Shown here one piece after another: positions 1 to 8,777 of a stretch of DNA of 64,000 nt. This stretch comes from Candidatus Villigracilis affinis (lineage in GTDB: Bacteria > Chloroflexota > Anaerolineae > Anaerolineales > Villigracilaceae), in contig JADKEA010000020.1 of NCBI GenBank assembly GCA_016718275.1, positions 1 to 64,000 on the forward strand. The letters run 5' to 3'. The stretch's first letter is position 1. Every line of letters begins with the position of its first letter. Both the position numbers and the translations under genes were made by a program. Below the pieces are notes generated by a model. That model was given only the letters and a program-made list of their open reading frames with translations. It was not told where the DNA came from and ran no database searches.

Positions 1-288
1 GAGGCGGATGCGAAACGTCACCGACATCAATATTGTGATCGGGCACTCAAGTCCCCATCGTGGATGACTCAGTGAAATTCTACTGGGGACCTTGGTCGAG
101 GGGACCATTGCACACGGAGTAAGACGCTTCACTTTGAGCGCATTCCCCGGGTGAAATGACCTGCGAAGCCTGCAGCCATACCTTTCCGTCCCGGCGACAT
201 CAGCTTTGAATGTCCCTTCCTGTTCAAGCGCACAGGTGTGGATCACACAAGGTGGAAGAGTTTCGTAGACAGTATCGTTGCCGAATAA
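1..288 (+). CDS. hypA: HypA, hydrogenase nickel incorporation protein (5' end off window, frameshifted)
   Basis: Reading across several frame changes gives a HypA-like sequence: VTDINIVIG near the start, then DDSVKFYW, then a zinc-site segment MTCEACSHTF followed by a second, corrupted Cys pair (ECP..C), and the typical end FVDSIVAE before TAA at 286-288. HypA delivers nickel to the large subunit of NiFe hydrogenases together with HypB and binds zinc through two CxxC motifs. The first part of the protein, including the MHE start, lies before the window. At least four single-base insertions or deletions break the frame. Because conserved residues survive between the breaks, errors in the sequence are more likely than gene decay. 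hypB starts 47 bases downstream. Confidence 0.72.
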
Positions 289-334
289 ATTCGTCCAAGG
301 CACAGTCGAAGGACTTACACAGTTTGGAGAATCA

Positions 335-979
335 ATGCCCACACGTGCATTCCCGTTGTAGAAAATCCTGCCCGCTAAATGACCGCATGGTGGAACGTAA
401 TCAGAACACCCTTGATCAGGCGGATGGCCTGGCCATCTACACCACCGCCCCGCCCCGGAGCTGGAAAGCACCAGCGTTATTTTGAAAACGCTCGAAACCC
501 CGCAGGGACGCCTTCGCCTTTGGTGCGTCGAAGGCGACCCGCCTCGATCGATGCGGAAAAAGCCGCAGCGGTGGGCCTGCCCGCAGATCAACACGGGCGG
601 GGAATGTCATCTGGACGCGGCGATGTTTTCGGATGATTTACCAGCGCTCCCGTTAACGGAGATCGATCTTCTCCTCGTCGAAAATGTCGGTAATCTCGTC
701 TGCCCTGCGAATTTTCAGATCGGCACCCATCTCAATGTGTTGATCGCCTCCATTCCCGAAGGCGATGACAAGCCCTATAAATATCCCGGCATGTCGCGAT
801 GTGCAGGCGCTCATCATCAACAAGATCGATCTGTTGCCTTATGTGCCTTTCAACATGGAATATTTCCGCAGGGGTGGAGTGTTGAACCCGGGGCTGGTCA
901 CATTTGCGGTTTCTGCAAAAACGGGTGAAGGATGGCCGCGTGGACCGATTGGCTGGTGGAGCGGGTAATGGCGAAATAA
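335..979 (+). CDS. hypB: HypB, GTPase for hydrogenase nickel insertion (frameshifted)
   Basis: HypB is the GTPase that drives nickel insertion into NiFe hydrogenase with HypA. Translation from ATG 335 begins MPTRAFPVVE. Near 440-475 the bases fit the P-loop (expected SPGAGKTS) only if two extra C bases are removed. Later come QINTGGECHLDAAMF, LLLVENVGNLVCPA, DDKPYKYP, then in another frame INKIDLLPYVPFNMEYF and FAVSAKTGEG, ending WTDWLVERVMAK at TAA 977-979. These are the switch, NKxD and C-terminal motifs of HypB in the right order. At least three frame changes occur (about 450-475, 790-800 and 935). No intact reading frame exists as given. hypF begins 17 bases downstream. Confidence 0.8.
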
Positions 980-996
980 TTTCTGTGGTTGAAAAT

Positions 997-3282
997 ATGA
1001 TTATCGCGAAACACATCCATGTGACAGGCATTGTGCAAGGAGTTGGATTTCGCCCGTTCGTTCACGGGCTGGCTTCCCGCTTTGGTCTGTGCGGCTGGGT
1101 GATTAACACTTCAGCTGGTGTGGATATTCACATCGAAGGGGGAGGCGAATGCGCATCCGTTTATCGAAAAACTATCGAGTGAATGCCCCCGCTGGCAAGC
1201 CTTGATTTGATAACGGTTAACGATGCGTCGGTTGAAAACTTTTCAACCTTTAACATTCAACCTTCAAATCATATTGAAGGCGCATTCCAACCCATCTCGC
1301 CCGATGTAGCGCTGTGCGCAGATTGCGAGCGCGAAACTCTTCGACCCGAATGACAGGCGTTATCTGTATCCTTTCATTAATTGCACCAACTGTGGACCGC
1401 GCTTCACCCATCATCAAAGACCTTCCTTATGACCCGACCACCACAATGGCAGATTTTCAATGTGCGATGACTGCCGCGCCGAATATGAAAATCCTACGAC
1501 CGCAGGTTTCGTGCCCAGCCTGTCGCCTGCCCCAATTGCGGACCTCTCGTGCAGTTGAGAAACCCTGAGCGGCCATATTTCGAATATCGAAATGCGCCTC
1601 CCACTGCCATTTTGGAAAACGCGCCAACTTTTGGGGGAGGGGAAGATCATTGCGGTCAAAGGTCTGGGGGTTTCATCCGCTTTGCGATGCAACGAATGAA
1701 AACGCTGTCAATGGTGCGCAGAAGAAAAGGCAGGGCGGGCAAACCTTTTGCGGTGATTTGTTCGCGAACCTTACCACCCTGAAGCGCTATTATGAAGTTA
1801 ATGAAGAAGAAGCCATGCTACCACAGGGACGAAAAGCCCATTGTCTTCATTGAAGATCAAGGCAAAGACGAATATTGCTCATTTTGTTGCGCCAGACATG
1901 GATACACCCTGGCGCAATGCTGCCACACGCCGCTTCACCATCTTCTGCTTGATCAAGCGGATGGAAAATTACAGGCGCAGTATGCTCCGCCTGTGTTGAA
2001 AGTGATGACCAGCGGAAATTTCAGTGAGGAGCCGATTGCCATTGATAATGAAGATGCGCTCGAAAGACTCGCTCCTTTAGCTGATGCATTCCTTCTGCAT
2101 GACCGCGATATTCATGTGCGCTGTGATGATTCGGTGGCGAGAGTGGATGGCGAAGAACTCGTTTTCCTGCGCCGCGCGCGGGGATATGCACCCTACCCTG
2201 TGTCACTGCCTTTTGATTCCAGACCCACACTTGCTGTTGGCGGCGAGTTGAAAAATACGTTTTGCCTCACGCGTGATCGGTATGCATTTTTGAGTCAGCA
2301 CATTGGCGATATGGAAAATGCCGAGGTGTACCGATCTTTCGAGAAAAACGTGGAGCAGCTTTCACATCTCTTTCGTGTGGAGCCTGAGATCGTTGCGCAT
2401 GACATGCACCCTGGTTATTTCACAACAACTTTCGCTGAGCGCTTGAATGTTCGGCGTGTCCCCGTCCAGCATCATCACGCGCACATCGCAGCCTGTATGG
2501 CCGATAACAAACTCGATAACAGGAAGGTCATCGGCTTGTCTTTCGATGGAACAGGATACGGAACGGATGGTGCGATCTGGGGCGGGGAGGTGCTACTCGC
2601 TTCCTACGCGGACTTTGAGCGGGTTGCACACCTTCAATATCTGCCACTCCCAGGCGGTGACTCTGCCACCCGCCACCCGTGGCGAATTGCGGTGGGATAT
2701 GCCGAAGCCCTCGGCCTCGAACTCAACGACCTACCCTTCATGCAAGCCCTGGACGAGAAAGCTGTTGAAATTGTCCGCCAACAGGTGCGCAAGGAACTGA
2801 ATGCGCCGCGTACTTCAAGCATGGGTCGGCTTTTCGACGCAGTGGCAAGCCTAGTCGGAGTGCGAAGCGATGTCAGTTACGAGGCTCAAGCCGCGATCGA
2901 GTTGGAAGTCCTGTCGAAGCGATTCGTGAACGGGGCGGCATCTTATCCATATCAGATCCAGGATGGAATCGTGCTGTTGGGTGATCTGCTTTCAAGGTGT
3001 GATCGACGATGTAAGATCAAAGCAGCCTGCGGGTTGATCGGCGCGCGCTTTCATCAAACCCTGTGCGCGATGGCGGTTGATATTTGTAAAAGTACGCGCA
3101 ATGACACGGGTATCAACGAGGTCGTGCTTTCAGGCGGCGTTTGGCAGAATCAAACACTGCTGACGCTGGCGCGTGAACGATTGTCGAACGAAAATTTTGT
3201 TGTGTATTCGCACAATCAAACACCCGCAAATGATGGAGGGCTGGCGCTGGGTCAGGCTGTGATCGCAAATTACTTGTCCTGA
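997..3282 (+). CDS. hypF: HypF, carbamoyltransferase for hydrogenase cyanide ligand (frameshifted N-terminal half)
   Basis: HypF turns carbamoyl phosphate into the carbamoyl group passed to HypE for the CN ligands of NiFe hydrogenase. From ATG 997 the acylphosphatase domain is clear (HVTGIVQGVGFRPFVHGLA). The two zinc fingers (DVALCADCE, INCTNCGPRF, MCDDCRAEYENP, ACPNCGP) and the start of the YrdC-like domain (KGLGGFH, LCDATN) are spread over several frames between about 1140 and 1930. From about 1930 to 3282 the frame is clean, with SGNFSEEPI, HDRDIHVRCDDSV and the C-terminal kinase-like domain (HHHAHIAACM, SGGVWQNQTLL, NDGGLALGQA). Frame-corrected length fits the usual 750-780 residues. Indels are dense and mostly single-base, which suggests poor consensus quality rather than a true pseudogene. 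Confidence 0.85.
1241..1268. repeat. Heptad array inside hypF
   Basis: TTTCAAC, CTTTAAC, ATTCAAC, CTTCAAA: four heptads in the linker between the acylphosphatase and zinc-finger parts of hypF, coding for ENFSTFNIQPSN. Confidence 0.6.
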
Positions 3283-3339
3283 ACGGAAGCCGATTTTTTT
3301 CTCGGCTGTGATTGAAGGACGAAAAATAAGGAGATAGAT

Positions 3340-3588
3340 ATGTGTCTAAGCATTCCGGGGAAGATTCAAAAGATCTATGAAGAAGGCTCGCTCACCATGG
3401 GCAAGGTGGATTTTGGCGGGATCGTAAAGGAAGTATGTTTGGATTACGTTCCCGAAGCAAAAGTTGGGGAATACGTTTTAATTCATGTCGGTTTTGCGAT
3501 CAGTGTGCTGGATGAAGAAGAAGCACAGGTGCGTCTGGAGACGCTTCGTGAGATCGAGGCACTTGGAGAAGAATTTGGAGATGCATGA
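3340..3588 (+). CDS. hypC: HypC, hydrogenase assembly chaperone
   Basis: An 82-residue HypC/HupF family protein. It starts MCLSIPGKI, and Cys2 is the residue HypC uses to bind HypD and the Fe(CN)2CO unit or the large subunit precursor. A conserved HVGFAI segment lies near residue 50. ATG 3340 is preceded by AAGGAGATAGAT, a good ribosome binding site. It overlaps hypD by four bases (ATGA), so the two are probably translationally coupled, which matches their physical complex. The frame is intact, unlike the upstream hypA, hypB and early hypF. Confidence 0.95.
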   Translation: MCLSIPGKIQKIYEEGSLTMGKVDFGGIVKEVCLDYVPEAKVGEYVLIHVGFAISVLDEEEAQVRLETLREIEALGEEFGDA

Positions 3589-4670
3589 AATACATTGATG
3601 AATACCGTGACCCTGCAAAGGTGCGCGGCTTGTTGGTAGAGATCGGCGAAGTCGTCACCCAGCCCTGGGTGTTGATGGAAATCTGCGGCGGACAGACGCA
3701 TGCATTCCTGCATCATGGGCTGGATGAAATGCTGCCCGGCGGTATTGAATTGGTGCATGGCCCGGGCTGCCCGGTCTGCGTCACTCCGTTGGAGCAGATC
3801 GACAAGGCGCTGGCGATTGCCGCCCGACCCGAAGTAATCTTCACTTCGTATGGTGATATGCTGCGCGTCCCTGGCTCCACTGTGGATTTATTCAACGTGC
3901 GCGCAAAGGGCGGGAATGTGAAGGTGGTGTACTCTCCGCTTGAGGCGTTGAAGCTCGCACAGGATAACCCTGAAAAAGAGATCGTCTTTTTTGCGATCGG
4001 TTTTGAAACCACTGCGCCGCCGAATGCAATGGCTGTATTGCAAGCCAAAAAACAGGGAATCAGGAATTTCTCCGTTCTCGTTTCACACGTCTGTGTGCCG
4101 CCTGCAATGGAGGCGATCCTGGGTTCGAAGCATAATCGCGTGCAGGCTTTTCTCGCGGCGGGGCACGTCTGCGCGGTGATGGGATATCACGAATATCCCG
4201 TGATCGCGGAAAAGTACAAGGTGCCGATCGTTGTCACTGGTTTTGAGCCAGTGGACTTATTGCGCGGTGTGCTCATGGCTGTGAAGCAATTGGAAGCGGG
4301 CAAGGCGGAAGTTGAAAATGCTTACGAACGCGCCGTGACTTTCGAAGGAAATCAGGCAGCGCAAAAAGTTGTCAACACTGTGTTTCAGCCAACAGACCGA
4401 AAGTGGCGCGGCATTGGCATGATTCCACAAAGCGGCTGGGGATTACGCCCCGATTTTGCCGAATTTGATGCCGAGACGCGCTTTTCAGTGGGGGAGATCG
4501 TCACACAGGAATCGCCGTTATGTATCGCGGGAGAAATTTTGCAAGGTATGAAGAAACCGCCTCAATGCCCCGCATATGGAAAACAATGTACGCCATCCTC
4601 TCCGCTGGGCGCGCCGATGGTCTCGGCGGAAGGCGCATGCTCGGCATATTATCGGTATCATAGGGAATAG
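3585..4670 (+). CDS. hypD: HypD, Fe-S scaffold for hydrogenase Fe(CN)2CO assembly
   Basis: A 361-residue intact HypD. Family motifs are present: ICGGQTHAFLHHG (about residue 30), HGPGCPVCVTP (about 58-68, with the CxxC-type redox pair), FAIGFETTAP and SHVCVPPAM. The C-terminal cysteine cluster QCPAYGKQCTPSSPLG...GACSAYY binds the 4Fe-4S cluster. HypD with HypC is where the iron and its CN/CO ligands are put together with HypE. It overlaps hypC by four bases. A heptad repeat array (TAGGGAA, TAGAAGG, TAGTGAA, TAGGTAA) begins inside its last codons and fills the short gap to hypE. Confidence 0.96.
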   Translation: MKYIDEYRDPAKVRGLLVEIGEVVTQPWVLMEICGGQTHAFLHHGLDEMLPGGIELVHGPGCPVCVTPLEQIDKALAIAARPEVIFTSYGDMLRVPGSTVDLFNVRAKGGNVKVVYSPLEALKLAQDNPEKEIVFFAIGFETTAPPNAMAVLQAKKQGIRNFSVLVSHVCVPPAMEAILGSKHNRVQAFLAAGHVCAVMGYHEYPVIAEKYKVPIVVTGFEPVDLLRGVLMAVKQLEAGKAEVENAYERAVTFEGNQAAQKVVNTVFQPTDRKWRGIGMIPQSGWGLRPDFAEFDAETRFSVGEIVTQESPLCIAGEILQGMKKPPQCPAYGKQCTPSSPLGAPMVSAEGACSAYYRYHRE

Positions 4671-4688
4671 AAGGTAGTGAATAGGTAA
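4661..4688. repeat. Heptad array between hypD and hypE
   Basis: TAGGGAA, TAGAAGG, TAGTGAA, TAGGTAA: four adjacent heptads sharing TAG. The second supplies the hypD stop codon. Confidence 0.75.
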
Positions 4689-4699
4689 AGAGGTTATTG

Positions 4700-5768
4700 A
4701 TGGAAAACGAAATTGATTTCGAAGGCTACACCTGCCCTGTTCCCGTTCAACCGAGGGATACAGTAGTGCTGGGACATGGCTCCGGCGGAAAGTTAAGTCA
4801 CGACTTGATCAACCGACTCTTTCTTCCTGATCTGGGAAAGGCTGCGCCTCGCGCACTGGACGATGCGGCTGTGTTGAACATCAACGGGCAGCGGCTGGCG
4901 CTGACGACGGATTCGCATGTCGTTTCACCGTTGTTCTTCCCCGGCGGTGATATTGGCAGGCTGGCGGTCTGCGGTACGGTCAATGATCTGGCGATGGTGG
5001 GAGCAAAGCCCATCGCCCTCACCTGCGGATTTGTGGTCGAGGAAGGTTTGTCGTTCGAGATCTTGCAGCGGCTGGTCAAATCCATGCGCGAGTCGGCGGC
5101 AGAGGCGGGGGTATATTGCCGCAGGCGATACAAAGGTCGTGCAAAAAGGCGGCGCGGACAAGCTCTTCATCAACACTTCAGGGGTGGGTTCTGTGGAGGC
5201 GGGTGTAAATATCTCTGGCACGAATGCGCAAATTGGAGATGTTGTCATTATTTCTGGGACGATGGGCGATCATGGGGTGGCGGTTTTATCGGCCCGTGAG
5301 AATCTTGAGTTTGAGACCGACCTGCAATCGGATGTTGCGCCGTTGAATCATTTGGTTGAGGCGATGATGGGAGCGGGCGAAATTCACGTGTTGCGTGACC
5401 CCACCCGCGGCGGAGTGGCTACCACGTTGAACGAAATCGCTTCGCAATCGAAAGTGGGAATCGAATTGCTGGAAACGACTCTACCCGTCAAACCGCAGGT
5501 GCGGGCGGCTTGTGAAATGCTCGGCTTTGACCCGTTGAATATTGCCAACGAAGGCAAACTGCTGGCCATTGTCAAAGCAGAGGATGCAGAAAAAATTCTC
5601 AATGTAATGAAAAGACGAAATATGGTGAAGAGGCTTGCATCATTGGGAAGGTGATCGAAAAAAAAATCCGCAAGTGAGATTGCGGACTGCCATCGGGGGA
5701 ACCCGATTGATCGATATGCTGCCAGGGGAAGGGGGGCGGAAATGCTGCCGAGGATCTGTTGGAACTGA
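4700..5768 (+). CDS. hypE: HypE, hydrogenase cyanide-ligand dehydratase (three frame changes)
   Basis: HypE dehydrates the thiocarboxamide on its C-terminal cysteine to a thiocyanate for transfer to HypC-HypD iron. ATG 4700 (after a TTG in frame) opens MENEIDFEGYTCPVP, then HGSGGKLSHDLI, DDAAVL and CGTVNDLAMVGA. An extra G in the run at 5107-5111 shifts the frame; the next frame carries AAGDTKVVQKGGADKLFIN, DPTRGGVATTLNEI and LNIANEGKLLAIV. A stop at 5652-5654 is also caused by a frame slip: frame-corrected bases up to 5759 encode YGEEACIIGKVIEKNPQV, LRTAIGGTRLIDMLPGE and LPRIC. HypE needs Cys as the last residue. Here Cys is followed by Trp-Asn before TGA 5766-5768, which is odd and may be another base error. 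Confidence 0.85.
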
Positions 5769-5774
5769 CGAAGC

Positions 5775-6113
5775 TTATTCCTTTTCCGTCAGGTAGTGGA
5801 GCAGAATCAAGCCGAGGCCTAGAAAAAGCGGAACGAAGCCGCCCAGCATCCACGGTCCGAGGTGAAGCGGGTAGTTGTTGCCAGAGTCAAAGCCCAATGG
5901 ATAGAGTCCCAGTGAGAGAGCAAATCCAAGCGCGGAGATGACAATTCCCCAACGCAGCAAACCTTTTTTGCCAGAGGTGCTTTCGGGGCGGGTCAATCCC
6001 TTTTCGGCGAGGGCGATGGTTTCCTTGTAATTCATGTACCGTATGAAGGCGAGAAAACCGAAGATAATGGCGAGGGCGCCGACAACACCGAGGCAGGGAA
6101 TGAGATCGTTCAT
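5775..6113 (-). CDS. Small membrane protein, unknown function
   Basis: A 112-residue protein that starts MNDLIPCLGVV. It has a hydrophobic N-terminal helix (residues 5-25), a short charged stretch (YKETIALAEKGL, reminiscent of the DUF6249-type pattern), then two more hydrophobic helices (about 52-70 and 84-106). Three membrane spans are likely. It lies 54 bases downstream of the DUF4097 gene on the same strand and converges with hypE with only six bases between stops. The neighbour suggests it may belong to the DUF4097/ECF envelope module, but this is only context. Confidence 0.7.
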   Translation of the reverse strand: MNDLIPCLGVVGALAIIFGFLAFIRYMNYKETIALAEKGLTRPESTSGKKGLLRWGIVISALGFALSLGLYPLGFDSGNNYPLHLGPWMLGGFVPLFLGLGLILLHYLTEKE

Positions 6114-6167
6114 GAAAAGTCCTTTAGAAAAAGTCAGGGACTGGAGATTTCTCCAGTCCCTATTATT

Positions 6168-7478
6168 TTACTTGATGGCGGTGATGTTGATGCCGCCGCT
6201 GCTGGTGTTGACGATGAGTTCTTCACCGCCGCCGTTGATGCTGCCTGCAATTTGATCTTCTTCCGAACTGGAGCTTTCGGTCAATGTGACGGTGATCGGA
6301 AGGTCAGACCTGATTTTTCCAAAGTCGGTCTTGAGATCCACATCAAGTTTTGCGTCTGTGGGCAGGGCAAGGTCAATATTACCGAAATCTGATTTGACGT
6401 TATGCGGGCCTGCGCCGAGCGAGCCGCTGAACTCAATATTGCCACTGTTCGTTTTGATGTCTAATGTGACGGACTTTGCATTGGTGATTTCGATATTTCC
6501 GAAATCGGTATAGGCTTTGAGCTTGCCTTTCGCACCATCGACGGTGATCGCGCCGCTGTTGGTGTGCAGATCATAAGAGCCAGCCATTGCCTGGGTCAAT
6601 TCGATGTCACCAAAATCATTCTGGATCTTCAATTCCTTCGTTATGTTAACCTTGGTAAGGTTGATCTTGCCGCTACTGGTATCCAACGTGAGGCTTGCCG
6701 CAGAACCATTTTCGTAGACCGTGTTGCCAAAGTCGGTCTTGATGTAGGCATCTCCCGCAGCGCGGACATTGGTGAACGTCACGACACCGCTGTTCGATGT
6801 GGCACTGACGTCGTTGGCTTTGATCTTTTCCAACGTGATGTCTCCGAAATCAGTTTTGATCTCTAAATTCTTGTCGCCAGCATCTACAGCCTCAACATTG
6901 ATTTCACCGCTGTTGCTTTCAATCGCCAATTCGCCTTCGATGTTTTTTGCTGTTATATTTCCAAAGTCATTGGTGAGGTCTACTGCACCCTGAATATCCT
7001 GTACATCAACTGAACCGAAATTGGTGTCAACGTTTACAGCGGTTTCAGTCGGGACGGTGACGATGAAATCCACGGTGTTGATATTGTTGTTGAAGTTCAT
7101 CGAATCGGGTATTTCATATTTGATGGTGATTGCATTGCCGTTCTGTTCGATGGCGTACTTGATGGTCTTCACTTCCTCGTCTGCGCGGGATTGTGTGGAG
7201 TCATAAGCGGTCTTAACCACTTTGACTTCCACGGTTTTCACATCCCCACCTGTGACGGTGACATCGCCTGCTTCATCAGAGACTGTCAGGGTGAGGGGCT
7301 TATCCGCATCCACTTTTAGGGTCTTGCTTTCTTCCACTACGGAGGAAACATTATTTCGATCAAATGGGCTGTTGGTCGGGAAGCCGCCATTAACAGTGAA
7401 GAATATCACCGCACCGATGCCAGCCAGCACGAATAACAGTGCCAAAACTAATAATGTAATTACGATGGGTCTTTTCAT
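6168..7478 (-). CDS. DUF4097-type beta-repeat protein, membrane anchored
   Basis: A 436-residue protein. ATG 7478 was chosen over in-frame upstream starts because AAGGAG lies just before it and the protein then begins MKRPIVITLLVLALLFVL, an N-terminal membrane anchor or signal. The rest is a DUF4097-like repeat of short beta strands in which two motifs alternate: a TDFG motif (TDFGDI, TDFGNT, NDFGDI, TDFGNI, SDFGNI, TDFGKI) and an NSG/SSG motif (NSGEINVE, SSGKINL, NSGAITV, NSGNIEF, SSGGINI). This predicts a beta-helix or beta-roll. Such proteins often sit beside ECF sigma factors. Here the ECF gene is divergent, 272 bases away. The function is unknown. It ends with a glycine-rich GSINGGGEEL segment. 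Confidence 0.85.
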   Translation of the reverse strand: MKRPIVITLLVLALLFVLAGIGAVIFFTVNGGFPTNSPFDRNNVSSVVEESKTLKVDADKPLTLTVSDEAGDVTVTGGDVKTVEVKVVKTAYDSTQSRADEEVKTIKYAIEQNGNAITIKYEIPDSMNFNNNINTVDFIVTVPTETAVNVDTNFGSVDVQDIQGAVDLTNDFGNITAKNIEGELAIESNSGEINVEAVDAGDKNLEIKTDFGDITLEKIKANDVSATSNSGVVTFTNVRAAGDAYIKTDFGNTVYENGSAASLTLDTSSGKINLTKVNITKELKIQNDFGDIELTQAMAGSYDLHTNSGAITVDGAKGKLKAYTDFGNIEITNAKSVTLDIKTNSGNIEFSGSLGAGPHNVKSDFGNIDLALPTDAKLDVDLKTDFGKIRSDLPITVTLTESSSSEEDQIAGSINGGGEELIVNTSSGGINITAIK

Positions 7479-7640
7479 TTTTTTCTCCTTGTTTGCAAAG
7501 TACCGCGGGATTAAGTAAACTTGAAAATTGAGTTTTGGCTTGTGAAGCCATTTAAAGTTTCCTTTTTGAAAGACAAGCGGTATTATGTTTCTCACTACGT
7601 TTGACAGACGATTCGTGAAAAAGTTTCAAATTCGTTTAAC

Positions 7641-7667
7641 CACGAAGGATGCGAAGGTACACAAAGG
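7641..7667. repeat. Short imperfect tandem repeat, CACGAAGG type
   Basis: The stretch CACGAAGGATGCGAAGGT followed by ACACAAAGG holds three near-copies of a GCGAAGG-like unit spaced 9 to 10 bases apart. It lies in the 272-base gap between the DUF4097 gene and the ECF sigma gene. The rest of that gap is AT-rich and should hold both divergent promoters, but none is clear enough to mark. Confidence 0.5.
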
Positions 7668-7750
7668 AAAACCAAGTTTTTATTCATCCTTCATAATTCA
7701 TCCTTGTTCTTCTGAAACTTTTTCCCAAATTCCCTGTCTAACCTACAGAC

Positions 7751-8317
7751 ATGGCTGATTCAGAGCAGATCCTCATCCAGAAGGCACAAAAAGGCGATCC
7801 CGATGCCTTTGCCGCCCTCGTAAATGAGCACCAACGATACGTATATAACCTTGCCTTGCGCGTCGTCAAAGATGAAAACGAGGCGCTCGATCTGGCACAG
7901 GAGACCTTCGTGCGCGCATGGACGGCGCTTCCCAATTTCAAGGGACAGTCGCAATTCCGCACCTGGCTGTATCGCATCGTCACGAATCTTTGCTACAACC
8001 GTTTGCCCAACTTACGCCGTTCGCTCAACGACCTCGGCGATGATGTGATGGAAGACATCCCCGAACCGAATTTCGACAACCCCGCCAGCGAATTTGAATC
8101 AAATGAAACACGCCAGCATTTACAGGAAGCGATCGGATTGCTTGACTCGAATTACCAACTACTGATCAACCTCAGATATCAAAATGAACTTTCCTACGAC
8201 GAGATCGCGTCGACTCTTAATCTGCCGCTTGGTACCGTTAAAACGGGCATTTTCCGCGCGAAGGAACAACTGCGAAAAACGCTTGCCCACCTAGAGGAAT
8301 CATGGATAACCGTCTAA
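7751..8317 (+). CDS. ECF-family RNA polymerase sigma factor
   Basis: A 188-residue sigma-70 family ECF factor. Region 2 is seen at about residues 25-95 (FAALVNEHQRYVYNLALRVV, DLAQETFVRAWTALPNF, FRTWLYRIVTNLCYN). Region 4 at about 130-180 carries the helix-turn-helix LSYDEIASTLNLPLGTVKTG. It should direct RNA polymerase to an envelope-stress or similar regulon. The downstream membrane protein overlaps its last 16 bases and is the likely anti-sigma factor. The divergent DUF4097 gene is a plausible target. ATG 7751 follows a gap without a strong ribosome binding site. Confidence 0.95.
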   Translation: MADSEQILIQKAQKGDPDAFAALVNEHQRYVYNLALRVVKDENEALDLAQETFVRAWTALPNFKGQSQFRTWLYRIVTNLCYNRLPNLRRSLNDLGDDVMEDIPEPNFDNPASEFESNETRQHLQEAIGLLDSNYQLLINLRYQNELSYDEIASTLNLPLGTVKTGIFRAKEQLRKTLAHLEESWITV

Positions 8318-8688
8318 CCCCCCAACAAGAGGACGCGCTCATCGAAGATGCGCTCCATACCTATCCGTTTGTGCCCATGCCGCGCGATATTACCGCCAGC
8401 GTCATGGCGCGCATCCAGGCTTCGCCCGCGCCGCGCCCGTTCCAGGTCACATGGAATGATTTTGCCATTGCAATCACCATCACTCTTTGTGTAGTCGCGC
8501 TATTCTTCACCGCGCAAAACCTCCCGCCGATCATGCTGGCAAAGATCCGCATTCAAGGTATTCTTTTGTATCAGGATATTCTTGTAAACATGCGCTGGCT
8601 GATTCCCGCCGTGCTATTTGGTGCCGCCGCATTTTTCTCCGCCCTTACAATTCCGACCCTCATTCAAATGACCTCAAGCCGCCGATAA
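8302..8688 (+). CDS. Putative anti-sigma factor, membrane protein
   Basis: A 128-residue protein whose start codon lies inside the end of the ECF sigma gene (16-base overlap), with AGAGGAATC as ribosome binding site. The N-terminal 45 residues are soluble (EDALIEDALHTYPFVPMPRD, then VMARIQASP). Two hydrophobic helices follow, at about 52-70 and 98-118. The pattern of a short cytoplasmic region then membrane helices, coupled to an ECF gene, is typical of anti-sigma factors. The classic zinc anti-sigma HxxxCxxC motif is absent, so the assignment rests mostly on context. Confidence 0.65.
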   Translation: MDNRLTPQQEDALIEDALHTYPFVPMPRDITASVMARIQASPAPRPFQVTWNDFAIAITITLCVVALFFTAQNLPPIMLAKIRIQGILLYQDILVNMRWLIPAVLFGAAAFFSALTIPTLIQMTSSRR

Positions 8689-8777
8689 GCGCACGGATTT
8701 TCGTCACCACACATCCCGCTGACCATGATATGTCGGCGGGATGTGTTTTTTATAACTATAATATCCCTCACTTGCAT

